Shown: piece after piece, positions 1 through 5,474 of the stretch
Layout of the letters: the number at the start of each line of letters is the position of its first letter
Numbering within the stretch: the stretch's first letter is position 1
Assembly (NCBI GenBank): GCA_027306955.1
Contig: DAHUXX010000001.1
Span: forward strand, 1-7,306
Length of the DNA: 7,306 nt
Direction of reading: 5' to 3'
DNA from: Acetobacteraceae bacterium
GTDB taxonomy: Bacteria > Pseudomonadota > Alphaproteobacteria > Acetobacterales > Acetobacteraceae
The notes under the pieces: model-generated
Told to the model about the DNA's origin: nothing
The model's input: only the letters and a program-made list of their open reading frames with translations
Databases searched by the model: none
Position numbers and translations under genes: made by a program

Positions 1-1
1 C

Positions 2-1063
2 GCGCGCTACCTCATCGGTCAGATCGGCCAGGCGATGCTGGCCATCCTTGGCGTCCTCGCGGCGCTGTTCGCGAGCTACAGCGCCGAGCGTTTCTTCGGC
101 GACGCCTCGCGCGGGCTGCTGCCGCTGGCCATCGCGGCGCGGATGATCGGGCTGGAGCTGCTGATCTCGCTCGAGGTGCTGATCCCGATCTCGCTGTTTC
201 TCGCCGTGGTGCTCGTGTTCGGCCGGCTCAACAGCGATTCCGAGGTCGTCGCCATGTACGCGCTGCGGGTGACGCCGGCGCGGGTGCGCCATGCGGTGCT
301 GGTGCTGGCGGGCGGGCTCGCGGTGCTGGTGGCGCTGCTGTCCCTGTTCGGTCGGCCCTGGGCCTATGCGCAGATGCACGCGATCTCCCGCCACGCCCAG
401 GGCGCGCTCAACGTCGACGCCATCCAGGCCGGCAGCTTCTACGTGGCGCGGCAGGGCAACCTTGTCATCTACCTCGACCATCGCGAGGGGGCCGCGGCGC
501 CGGCGCGGGGCGTGTTCGTCCGCCGCCAGCAGGACGGCGTCGACGAGATCATCCGTGCCGCCGCCGGCTACCGGCTGCCGCCGGAACAGAAGGGCGGCGA
601 CCCGCGCATCCTGCTGCGCAACGCGCACGTGATCGAGCTTGGCACGGGCGCGATGATCACGGCGGGCAGCCTGACCGTCGATCCCTACCGCCATTTCCGC
701 GGCCCGCCGCCCTATTCCCCGCTCGCCGCCAGCACCTGGCATCTCGCGCATGCCACGGCGCCCGCCGACGTCGCGGAGCTGCAATGGCGGTTCTCGACCG
801 GCATCTCGACGGTGCTGCTGGCGCTGCTCGGCATTCCGCTCGGCCAGACCCGGCCGCGGCAGGGAAGGCATGAGAAATTCGGCGTCGCGGTGCTGATCTA
901 TGCCACCTACTACCTGGCCTCGAGCACGGCGCGCACCTGGGTGCAGCACGGCGTCGTGCCGCCCATCCCCGGCCTGTTCTGGGCGCCGGGGCTGCTGGCG
1001 CTGGCGGTGCTGGCGGCGACGCTCGGCCCCGAGCTGTGGCCGCGGCTGCGGCGGTGGGCGTGA
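2..1063 (+). CDS. lptF: LptF-type lipid export permease subunit (5' end outside window)
   Basis: This is an inner-membrane permease subunit of the LptF/LptG (YjgP/YjgQ) family. In the canonical system LptB2FG extracts lipopolysaccharide from the inner membrane and feeds it to the periplasmic bridge. The reading frame is open to the left edge, beginning Ala-Arg-Tyr-Leu, which lines up with the RYL near residue 5 of E. coli LptF. Only a few codons should therefore be missing, and the ATG at 35 is internal. Hydrophobic segments lie near 35-75, 140-230 and 290-350. A soluble periplasmic beta-jellyroll-like part follows (about 370-770), then C-terminal membrane segments (about 800-1040). The QWR segment near 781 and the PRQGR motif near 850 match NWR and PRQGR of E. 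coli LptF. The stop overlaps the lptG start by one base (TGATG), so translation is probably coupled. No lptD, surA or pepA is visible beside it, so it could be a paralogue that moves another lipid. The family call is strong; the cargo is unknown. Confidence 0.88.
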   Translation, partial: ARYLIGQIGQAMLAILGVLAALFASYSAERFFGDASRGLLPLAIAARMIGLELLISLEVLIPISLFLAVVLVFGRLNSDSEVVAMYALRVTPARVRHAVLVLAGGLAVLVALLSLFGRPWAYAQMHAISRHAQGALNVDAIQAGSFYVARQGNLVIYLDHREGAAAPARGVFVRRQQDGVDEIIRAAAGYRLPPEQKGGDPRILLRNAHVIELGTGAMITAGSLTVDPYRHFRGPPPYSPLAASTWHLAHATAPADVAELQWRFSTGISTVLLALLGIPLGQTRPRQGRHEKFGVAVLIYATYYLASSTARTWVQHGVVPPIPGLFWAPGLLALAVLAATLGPELWPRLRRWA

Positions 1064-2190
1064 TGCGCGGCTCGCTGCGGCGCATCGCGCGTCTCGGCGC
1101 GGCGGCGATGGGGATGGCGCCGACGCTCGACCGCTACATCGCGCTGGCGGCGCTGCGCGCCTATGCGCTGGTCGCGCTCGGGCTCACCGCGCTGTTCAGC
1201 CTGCTCGCCTTCGTCGAGCAGCTGGGCCTCGTGGGGCAGGGGAGCTACCGGGTGGCGGACGCGCTGCTCGACGTGCTGCTGACCGCGCCGCTCAGGCTCG
1301 TGCGCATCACGCCGGTGGCGCTGCTGGTGGGATGCCTGCTCGCGCTCGGGGCGCTCGCGCGCAACAGCGAGCTGATTGCGCTGCGCGGCGTGGGGCTGTC
1401 CGAGGCCCGCATCATGGGCGCGGTGGCGAGGCTCGTGCTGCCGATCGCGCTGGCGCTGTTCGCGCTCACGCAACTTGTCGTGCCGAGAGCGGAACAATGG
1501 GCCGCGGCGCGGCGTGCGGCGGCACTCGCACCCGCCGCCGGCGGGCCGGGCCAGGACGGGTTCTGGGCCCATGGCGCACATAGCTACCTGCACGTGAGCC
1601 GCTTCCAGGGCCGGGCGGAGGCGATCGGCATCGAGATCTACGCCTTCGCCCCGGATGGCCGCCTGCTGCGCGCCATCGCGGCCGATCGCGCGCGGATCGG
1701 CCCCGGGAACCGCTGGGTGCTGCGCGGCGTGCGCGAGAGCGTCGTCGACGGGGCGCGGCTCGACACGCGGCGGATCGCCACGCTCGATTGGACCGCCTTC
1801 GTATCGACCGCGCGGCTGCGCCTGCTCGCGCTGCCGCTGGAGGCGATGCCGCCGGTGGCGCTGTTCCGCTATGTCCGCGAACTGAAGCGCGAGCACCAGC
1901 AGGGCCTGGCCTACGAGCTCGAACTGTGGCGGCGGATCGCGCTCCCGTTCGCGATGGTGGCGATGATCTTGGCCGCAGCGCCGTTCGTGTTCGCGCCGCC
2001 GCGCTCGCAGCACCTGGGACGGCTGATCACGGCCGGTGCCGTCATCGGCGTGGTGTTCACGCTGGCGCAGCAGATCACCGCGCATCTGGCGCTGCTGCTC
2101 GGGCTCGACCCCGCCGCCGCGGCACTCGCGCCGCCGCTGGTGCTGATGGCGCTCGCGGCGCTGGCGTTGCGCCGCCGCTTCTGGGGCTAA
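1063..2190 (+). CDS. lptG: LptG-type lipid export permease subunit
   Basis: This is the partner permease of LptF, expected to form an LptFG heterodimer on an LptB-type ATPase dimer in the inner membrane. Family landmarks seen are LDRYI at the N-terminus, FVEQLG and QGSY after the first membrane segment, LL(V)GCLLALGALARNSEL, the periplasmic FWAHGAHSYLHVSRFQG stretch (E. coli has LWAKDGNNFVYIERVKG), IYAF, and a C-terminal FAPPRS segment followed by membrane helices. The ATG at 1063 overlaps the lptF stop and codons 1063-1107 have nearly all G/C third bases, so it is used here (375 residues). The ATG at 1108 would give 360 residues, the same length as E. coli LptG and with LDRYI at the same position, so it is a serious alternative. 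Neither start has a clear Shine-Dalgarno sequence. The gene ends seven bases before the convergent CDP-alcohol phosphotransferase gene. Identity as LptG is strong; a sphingolipid-related role is inferred only from context. Confidence 0.9.
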   Translation: MRGSLRRIARLGAAAMGMAPTLDRYIALAALRAYALVALGLTALFSLLAFVEQLGLVGQGSYRVADALLDVLLTAPLRLVRITPVALLVGCLLALGALARNSELIALRGVGLSEARIMGAVARLVLPIALALFALTQLVVPRAEQWAAARRAAALAPAAGGPGQDGFWAHGAHSYLHVSRFQGRAEAIGIEIYAFAPDGRLLRAIAADRARIGPGNRWVLRGVRESVVDGARLDTRRIATLDWTAFVSTARLRLLALPLEAMPPVALFRYVRELKREHQQGLAYELELWRRIALPFAMVAMILAAAPFVFAPPRSQHLGRLITAGAVIGVVFTLAQQITAHLALLLGLDPAAAALAPPLVLMALAALALRRRFWG

Positions 2191-2197
2191 GGCGCGC

Positions 2198-3082
2198 TCA
2201 CGCCGCCGCGTCCGCGAAGAAGCGTGCATGGCGGGTGCGCCGCGCGCGCAGGAGCAGCAGCAGGATGGCGGTGAAGCCGATGATGTCGGCCCAGAAATAA
2301 TCCTGCGGCACGCCGGCGAGTGCCGCGAGGAAGATGGCGAGCGTGCGGTAATTGGACGACAGCACCCCCCAGCGCCGCACCGACGGCGCGAACATCTCGC
2401 GATAGCGCTGGCGCATCGCCGCCCCGCCGTCCGGCCCCGATGCCAGCGCCGCCGCGAGCCGCGCGTGGAACTCGGGGCTCGCGCCGGAGGCCGCGACCTG
2501 CAGCCGCGCATAGGCGCGCAGCAGGCCGCCGGGCAGCCCCTCGCGCGGCACTCCGGGGGGTGCGAACGACGCCGAAGCACGGCCGAGGCCCCAGAAATTG
2601 TATTCCTGCCGCTGCGCCTCATACGCCGCCGCCTGCACGGCGTGGCACAGCCCCGCCGCCACGGCGAGCACCCAGGCCCAGGCGCCGAGGCGCGACTGCA
2701 GCGCACTCGCCAGCCCCGCATAGACAACGGTGAAGGTGACGTAGTCACAGATGCCGTCGAGCACCTTGCCCATGGGCGACTGCCTGCCGGTGAGCCGCGC
2801 CAGCTGGCCGTCCGCGCCGTCGAGCACGTGCCAGGCGAGCATCAGCGCGAAACCCGCCACCACGCGCCACTTGTTCGCGTAGCCATGGTAGGCGACGCCC
2901 GCGAGCACGCCGCAGCCCATCCCCGCGAGCGAGACCGCGTTGGGGTGCACGCCGGCGCGCGCGAGCAGCGGCGTCAGCCAGGAAGCGAGCGGATGGATCA
3001 GCCAGCGGTTGGAGAACTCCTCGATCTCCGGCGCCCGGCGCGCCGGCTCCGCCGCCGCCGGCGTCGTTGCGGTTTCGTTCAG
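2198..3082 (-). CDS. CDP-alcohol phosphotransferase, probably CDP-inositol dependent
   Basis: This integral membrane enzyme transfers the phospho-alcohol group of a CDP-alcohol to a hydroxyl acceptor and releases CMP. The family signature DX2DGX2ARX8GX3DX3D is complete, with Asp88, Asp91, Asp109 and Asp113 as the metal and catalytic residues. The N-terminal NRWLIHPLA and HPNAVSL stretch (residues 25-52) is typical of the family. Several membrane helices follow, then a mostly soluble segment (about residues 165-240) and a last helix near 265-285. No ATG, GTG or TTG lies between the upstream stop and Val45, which is inside the conserved region. The start is therefore taken as CTG at 3082, overlapping the upstream stop as CTGA; an upstream GTG at 3148 opens a stretch with non-coding codon use. 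As the third gene after inositol-phosphate synthase and a cytidylyltransferase, it resembles the DIPP synthase half of the fused IPCT/DIPPS enzymes of thermophiles. The acceptor may be inositol-phosphate, diacylglycerol or ceramide and cannot be read from sequence. Confidence 0.87.
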   Translation of the reverse strand: MNETATTPAAAEPARRAPEIEEFSNRWLIHPLASWLTPLLARAGVHPNAVSLAGMGCGVLAGVAYHGYANKWRVVAGFALMLAWHVLDGADGQLARLTGRQSPMGKVLDGICDYVTFTVVYAGLASALQSRLGAWAWVLAVAAGLCHAVQAAAYEAQRQEYNFWGLGRASASFAPPGVPREGLPGGLLRAYARLQVAASGASPEFHARLAAALASGPDGGAAMRQRYREMFAPSVRRWGVLSSNYRTLAIFLAALAGVPQDYFWADIIGFTAILLLLLRARRTRHARFFADAAA

Positions 3083-3795
3083 AGCCGCCCCGCGTGCAGC
3101 AGCCGCTCGGCCTTGCCGAACGCGGCCGGGTCGTCGACGTCGATCCACAGGCGCTCGCCGATGTCGAACACGCGCGCCTTGCCCTCGCGCGCCAGCACGT
3201 TCATCGCGCCGGAGATGCTGTCGTCGCCCTCCGCCTGGCTTTTCTCCAGGGCGGCGAACATCGCGGGCGTGCACAGGAACACGCCGGTGTCGAAGGCGTT
3301 GAAGTCGCGGATCACCTTGCCGATGTGCAGGATCCGCCCGTCCTCGCACTTCACGCGCGTCACGTCCTCGGGGTCGTGCAGGTCGCTGCCGGTCTTGAAG
3401 TCCACCGCCAGCGTCACCGTGTCCGGCTCGCGCGGCGCGGCGAGCAGGGCGCGGACGATGCCGGGGTCGACCAGGTGGTCGCACATGGTGAGCAGGAACG
3501 GCCCGTCCAGCACCGCCTTCGCCTTGTGCACGGAAACGCCGTTCGCCCGGTTCCACTCGTCGTTGACCACGTGCACGACGCGGACCCTCTGGCGCGCGGC
3601 GATGGCGTCGAGCGCCTGGCGCAGTTCCTCGCCGCGCCAGCCGCTGACGACGACGAACTCGTCGATGCCGGCGGCCAGCACGCGCGCGATGACGTGCTCG
3701 ATGAGCGGCGCGCCCTTGATCGGGATCAGCGGCTTGAGCTCGCCCTTTTCGCGCAGCCGCGTGCCCTGACCGGCCGCGACGATCAGGCATTTCAT
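3079..3795 (-). CDS. Nucleotidyltransferase, probably inositol-1-phosphate cytidylyltransferase
   Basis: This is a cytosolic sugar-phosphate/alcohol-phosphate nucleotidyltransferase with a GT-A Rossmann-like fold. The N-terminal AAGQGTRL (residues 7-14) and KPLIPI (21-26) form the nucleotide-binding signature. MCDHLVDP (104-111) carries the metal-binding Asp106, and FDTGVFLCTP (168-177) and WIDVDDP (217-223) complete the family pattern. The NGVSVHKAK stretch (85-93) followed by the DH motif resembles the inositol-1-phosphate cytidylyltransferase (IPCT) part of thermophile IPCT/DIPPS enzymes, which make CDP-inositol from CTP and inositol-1-phosphate. The gene lies directly between inositol-phosphate synthase and a CDP-alcohol phosphotransferase, which supports that substrate. 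It overlaps the upstream gene by ATGA and the downstream gene by CTGA, so the three are one translationally coupled operon. The 238 residues fit a stand-alone enzyme. Other substrates, such as choline-phosphate, glycerol-phosphate or a hexose-phosphate, are possible from the family alone. Confidence 0.85.
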   Translation of the reverse strand: MKCLIVAAGQGTRLREKGELKPLIPIKGAPLIEHVIARVLAAGIDEFVVVSGWRGEELRQALDAIAARQRVRVVHVVNDEWNRANGVSVHKAKAVLDGPFLLTMCDHLVDPGIVRALLAAPREPDTVTLAVDFKTGSDLHDPEDVTRVKCEDGRILHIGKVIRDFNAFDTGVFLCTPAMFAALEKSQAEGDDSISGAMNVLAREGKARVFDIGERLWIDVDDPAAFGKAERLLHAGRL

Positions 3796-4919
3796 CGCAC
3801 GGCGAGCTTGATGCTGCTCGCGCGGATGAAGTTCTCCGTCATCTGAAAGGCGATGTCGTCGGTGTACTGCACCGGCGGATGCTTGCAGAAATAGGCGGCC
3901 GGGCCCTCCAGCACGCCGCCGATGCCGTTCTCGAGCGCGAGCTTGCAGCAGCGGATCATGTCGATGACCACGCCCGCGGAGTTGGGCGAGTCCTCAACCG
4001 AGAGGCGCAGCTCCAGGTCCATGGGCACGTCGCCGAACAGCAGCCCCTCCATGCGGATGAAGCAGACCTTGTTGTCGTTCTGCCAGGGCACGTAGTCGCT
4101 CGGGCCGACATGGATGTTCTCGTCCTCGATGCGCTTCTTGGCCACCGCCTGCACCGCCTCGGTCTTGGACGTCTTCTTCGACGCCAGCCGGCGCTGGTTC
4201 TTCATGTTGAGGAAGTCGGTGTTGCCACCAGTGTTGAGCTGGTAGGTGCGCAGCAGCTTCACGCCGCGCCTGGCGAACAGGTCGGTCAGCACGCGGTGGG
4301 TGATGGTCGCGCCCACCTGGCTCTTGATGTCGTCGCCCACGATCGGCAGGCCGCGCGCCTTGAAGCGGTCGGCGAAGGCTTTGTCGCTGGCGATGAACAC
4401 CGGCATGTTGTTGATGAAGCCGCACCCGGCCTCGAGCGCGCATTCCGCGTAGAACCGCGCCGCCTGCTCGGAGCCCACGGGCATGTAGTTGAGAAGGATC
4501 TCTGTCCCGCTGCGCCTGAGCTCGGCCACGATCTCCGCCTTGGACTGCTCGGGCGCGTCCGAGCGGACGAAGGTGCGGTCCTCGGCATAGTCGGCCATGT
4601 GCTCGGAGATGCCGTCGAGCACCTGGCCCATCCGCACGACGACGCCCGTCTCGGGGATGTCGGGCTGAAAGACCTTGGTGCAGTTGGGCCTGGCGAAGAT
4701 GGCCTGGCCGAGGTCGCGCCCGACCTTGCGCGCGTCGATGTCGAAGGCCGCGACCACGCTGATGTCGCAGGGCAGGTAGCCGCCGATCTCGCGGTGCATC
4801 AGCCCCACCACGCCGTCGCGACAGCGCTCGGGCGAGTAGTAATGGATGCCCTGGATCAGCGAACTCGCGCAATTGCCGATGCCCGCGATCGCGATGCGGA
4901 TGCCGCCCTTTTCAGCCAT
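3792..4919 (-). CDS. ino1: myo-Inositol-1-phosphate synthase
   Basis: This is a NAD-dependent cytosolic enzyme that converts glucose-6-phosphate to inositol-1-phosphate, the first committed step of inositol synthesis. At 375 residues it is the short type known from actinobacteria and archaea (M. tuberculosis Ino1 is of similar length), not the eukaryotic type of more than 500. Motifs seen in order are the NAD-binding GIGNCASS (13-20), LMH near 40, FDID with KVG (59-67), YMPVGSE (145-151), NMPVFIASD (171-179), the core PIVGDDIKSQVGATITHR (192-209, with Lys199), QLNTGGNTDFLNM (227-239), SKKTSKT (247-253), GPSD (272-275) and EDSPNSAGVVID (309-320). The start is the ATG at 4919, placing GIGNCASS close to the N-terminus and having AGGTG four bases upstream; a longer frame to 5054 has no family support. 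It is the first gene of the minus-strand operon and overlaps the next by four bases. The assignment is very secure. Confidence 0.96.
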   Translation of the reverse strand: MAEKGGIRIAIAGIGNCASSLIQGIHYYSPERCRDGVVGLMHREIGGYLPCDISVVAAFDIDARKVGRDLGQAIFARPNCTKVFQPDIPETGVVVRMGQVLDGISEHMADYAEDRTFVRSDAPEQSKAEIVAELRRSGTEILLNYMPVGSEQAARFYAECALEAGCGFINNMPVFIASDKAFADRFKARGLPIVGDDIKSQVGATITHRVLTDLFARRGVKLLRTYQLNTGGNTDFLNMKNQRRLASKKTSKTEAVQAVAKKRIEDENIHVGPSDYVPWQNDNKVCFIRMEGLLFGDVPMDLELRLSVEDSPNSAGVVIDMIRCCKLALENGIGGVLEGPAAYFCKHPPVQYTDDIAFQMTENFIRASSIKLAVR

Positions 4920-4923
4920 TTTG

Positions 4924-4928
4924 CACCT
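4924..4928 (-). promoter_or_regulatory. Ribosome binding site of inositol-phosphate synthase
   Basis: AGGTG is read on the minus strand four bases before the ATG at 4919. It supports that start over the longer open frame that runs up to 5054. The spacing is a little short but the motif is the best Shine-Dalgarno match in the region. Confidence 0.55.
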
Positions 4929-4963
4929 GAATCGGGACGTTTGCCGCGCACCCGAGCCCCTGA

Positions 4964-4969
4964 ATTGTA
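4964..4969 (-). promoter_or_regulatory. Possible -10 box for the inositol operon
   Basis: TACAAT is read on the minus strand, one base away from the sigma-70 consensus TATAAT, in the most AT-rich patch of this GC-rich spacer and about 45 bases before the start codon. No convincing -35 box sits 16-18 bases upstream, so the promoter may depend on an activator or may be a chance match. Confidence 0.35.
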
Positions 4970-5006
4970 ACGAATCTCTATGCGGCCGGGCGGTGCGCAA
5001 GGCAAG

Positions 5007-5034
5007 CCGGGATCCGGGCCCGGTCCCGATCCGG
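5007..5034. promoter_or_regulatory. GC-rich imperfect hairpin in the spacer
   Basis: The left arm 5007-5018 and right arm 5025-5034 pair over ten base pairs, with two single-base bulges on the left arm (5011 and 5015) and a six-base loop. The arms carry GATC cores. No T-run follows on either strand, so it does not look like a terminator. It could be an operator, or simply reflect the base composition. Confidence 0.3.
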
Positions 5035-5059
5035 CGCCAGCAGGACCGTCGCAATCAAC

Positions 5060-5101
5060 TTGACGCGGTGTCATCGCCACGTCATCAGTTTGTTCACGTG
5101 G
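5060..5101. promoter_or_regulatory. Overlapping inverted repeats with a -35-like TTGACG
   Basis: A 10-base arm at 5061-5070 and its partner at 5075-5084 match at eight of ten positions (outer parts TGACG and CGTCA) around a four-base loop. A second dyad, CCACGT at 5077-5082 and ACGTGG at 5096-5101, overlaps the right arm. TTGACG at 5060-5065 is a good plus-strand -35 element, although the matching -10 near 5083-5088 is poor. The layout suits a regulator site controlling the ACP/serine palmitoyltransferase operon or both directions. Confidence 0.4.
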
Positions 5102-5218
5102 CGCTGAGATTCCAGCAATCTTTGCCGGCCGGCATGGCGGGTTGCGGCTCGCGCTGGTACGCGGCAGGGGGGCGCCGCGCGGGTTAAACTTGCGTCTTTC
5201 GGGCCGACGGCGGGGTCA

Positions 5219-5470
5219 ATGGAAACATCGGTCGAGCATATCCGCGAGGTCGTCTTCGACGTCCTGCGCGCCTCCCCAAACCCTCCGGCCGCGCTGTCCG
5301 ACGCCACCAGCATCGTCACCGATCTCGGCCTCGATTCCGTGGCGGTGATGGATTTCGTGATGGAGATCGAGGACCGGCTGGATATCACCGTTCCCCTCGA
5401 CAAGATCGCCGAGATCGAGTCGCTGGGCGACCTCGTGAACACGCTGAGCACTCTCAAGGTCGCTGCGTAA
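5219..5470 (+). CDS. Acyl carrier protein, sphingolipid-associated
   Basis: This is a small acidic carrier protein of 83 residues, the usual ACP length. The phosphopantetheine attachment motif is DLGLDSVAVMDFVMEIED, with Ser40 as the modified residue. The common DSL is replaced by DSV, as seen in many specialised ACPs. The flanking helices I (residues 5-17), II (40-52) and III/IV near 63-80 fit the four-helix fold. It lies four bases before a serine palmitoyltransferase gene, so it probably delivers the acyl chain (as acyl-ACP) to that enzyme in the cytoplasm, as proposed for ACP genes beside spt in Caulobacter. It is unlikely to be the main fatty-acid-synthesis AcpP, which normally sits between fabG and fabF. 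It is the first gene of the plus-strand operon. The ATG at 5219 has only a weak GGGG-type ribosome site. The ACP call is strong; the partner is inferred from position. Confidence 0.9.
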   Translation: METSVEHIREVVFDVLRASPNPPAALSDATSIVTDLGLDSVAVMDFVMEIEDRLDITVPLDKIAEIESLGDLVNTLSTLKVAA

Positions 5471-5474
5471 GCGC

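Larger units (their letters stand above)
4920..5218. other. Divergent intergenic region between the inositol and sphingolipid operons
   Basis: This 299-base spacer holds no supported gene. Both operons start from it in opposite directions, so it should carry two promoters. It contains a TACAAT -10-like box on the minus strand (4964-4969), a GC-rich bulged hairpin (5007-5034), and a TTGACG -35-like element (5060-5065) lying in overlapping inverted repeats (5061-5101). It also has a CCGGCCGG palindrome near 5126-5133 and a TTAAACT patch (5184-5190) 28 bases before the ACP gene. No tRNA, repeat array or known riboswitch was recognised. Confidence 0.6.

Noticed and set aside
910..2748. 612-codon open frame on the minus strand across lptF, lptG and the phosphotransferase gene.
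   Set aside because: The translation is a low-complexity Arg/Ala/Pro/His mix with no family motif, and lies opposite or out of frame with three well-supported genes. Long open frames without function are common at this GC content.
2228..3769. 513-codon open frame on the plus strand opposite the phosphotransferase and cytidylyltransferase genes.
   Set aside because: It has an Arg/His/Pro-rich composition and no motifs, while the opposite strand has complete catalytic signatures.
3083..3790. Possible 236-residue N-terminal extension of the phosphotransferase, which would make it a fusion in one frame.
   Set aside because: That stretch is the cytidylyltransferase gene read in the wrong frame; the real cytidylyltransferase protein ends at its own stop at 3079.
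4920..5054. Upstream extension of inositol-phosphate synthase to an earlier start.
   Set aside because: The extra 45 residues are Arg-rich with no family counterpart, and the ATG at 4919 has a ribosome site and puts the NAD motif at the expected place.
5126..5133. CCGGCCGG palindrome in the spacer.
   Set aside because: Short G/C palindromes are expected often at this base composition, and nothing else marks it as a site.
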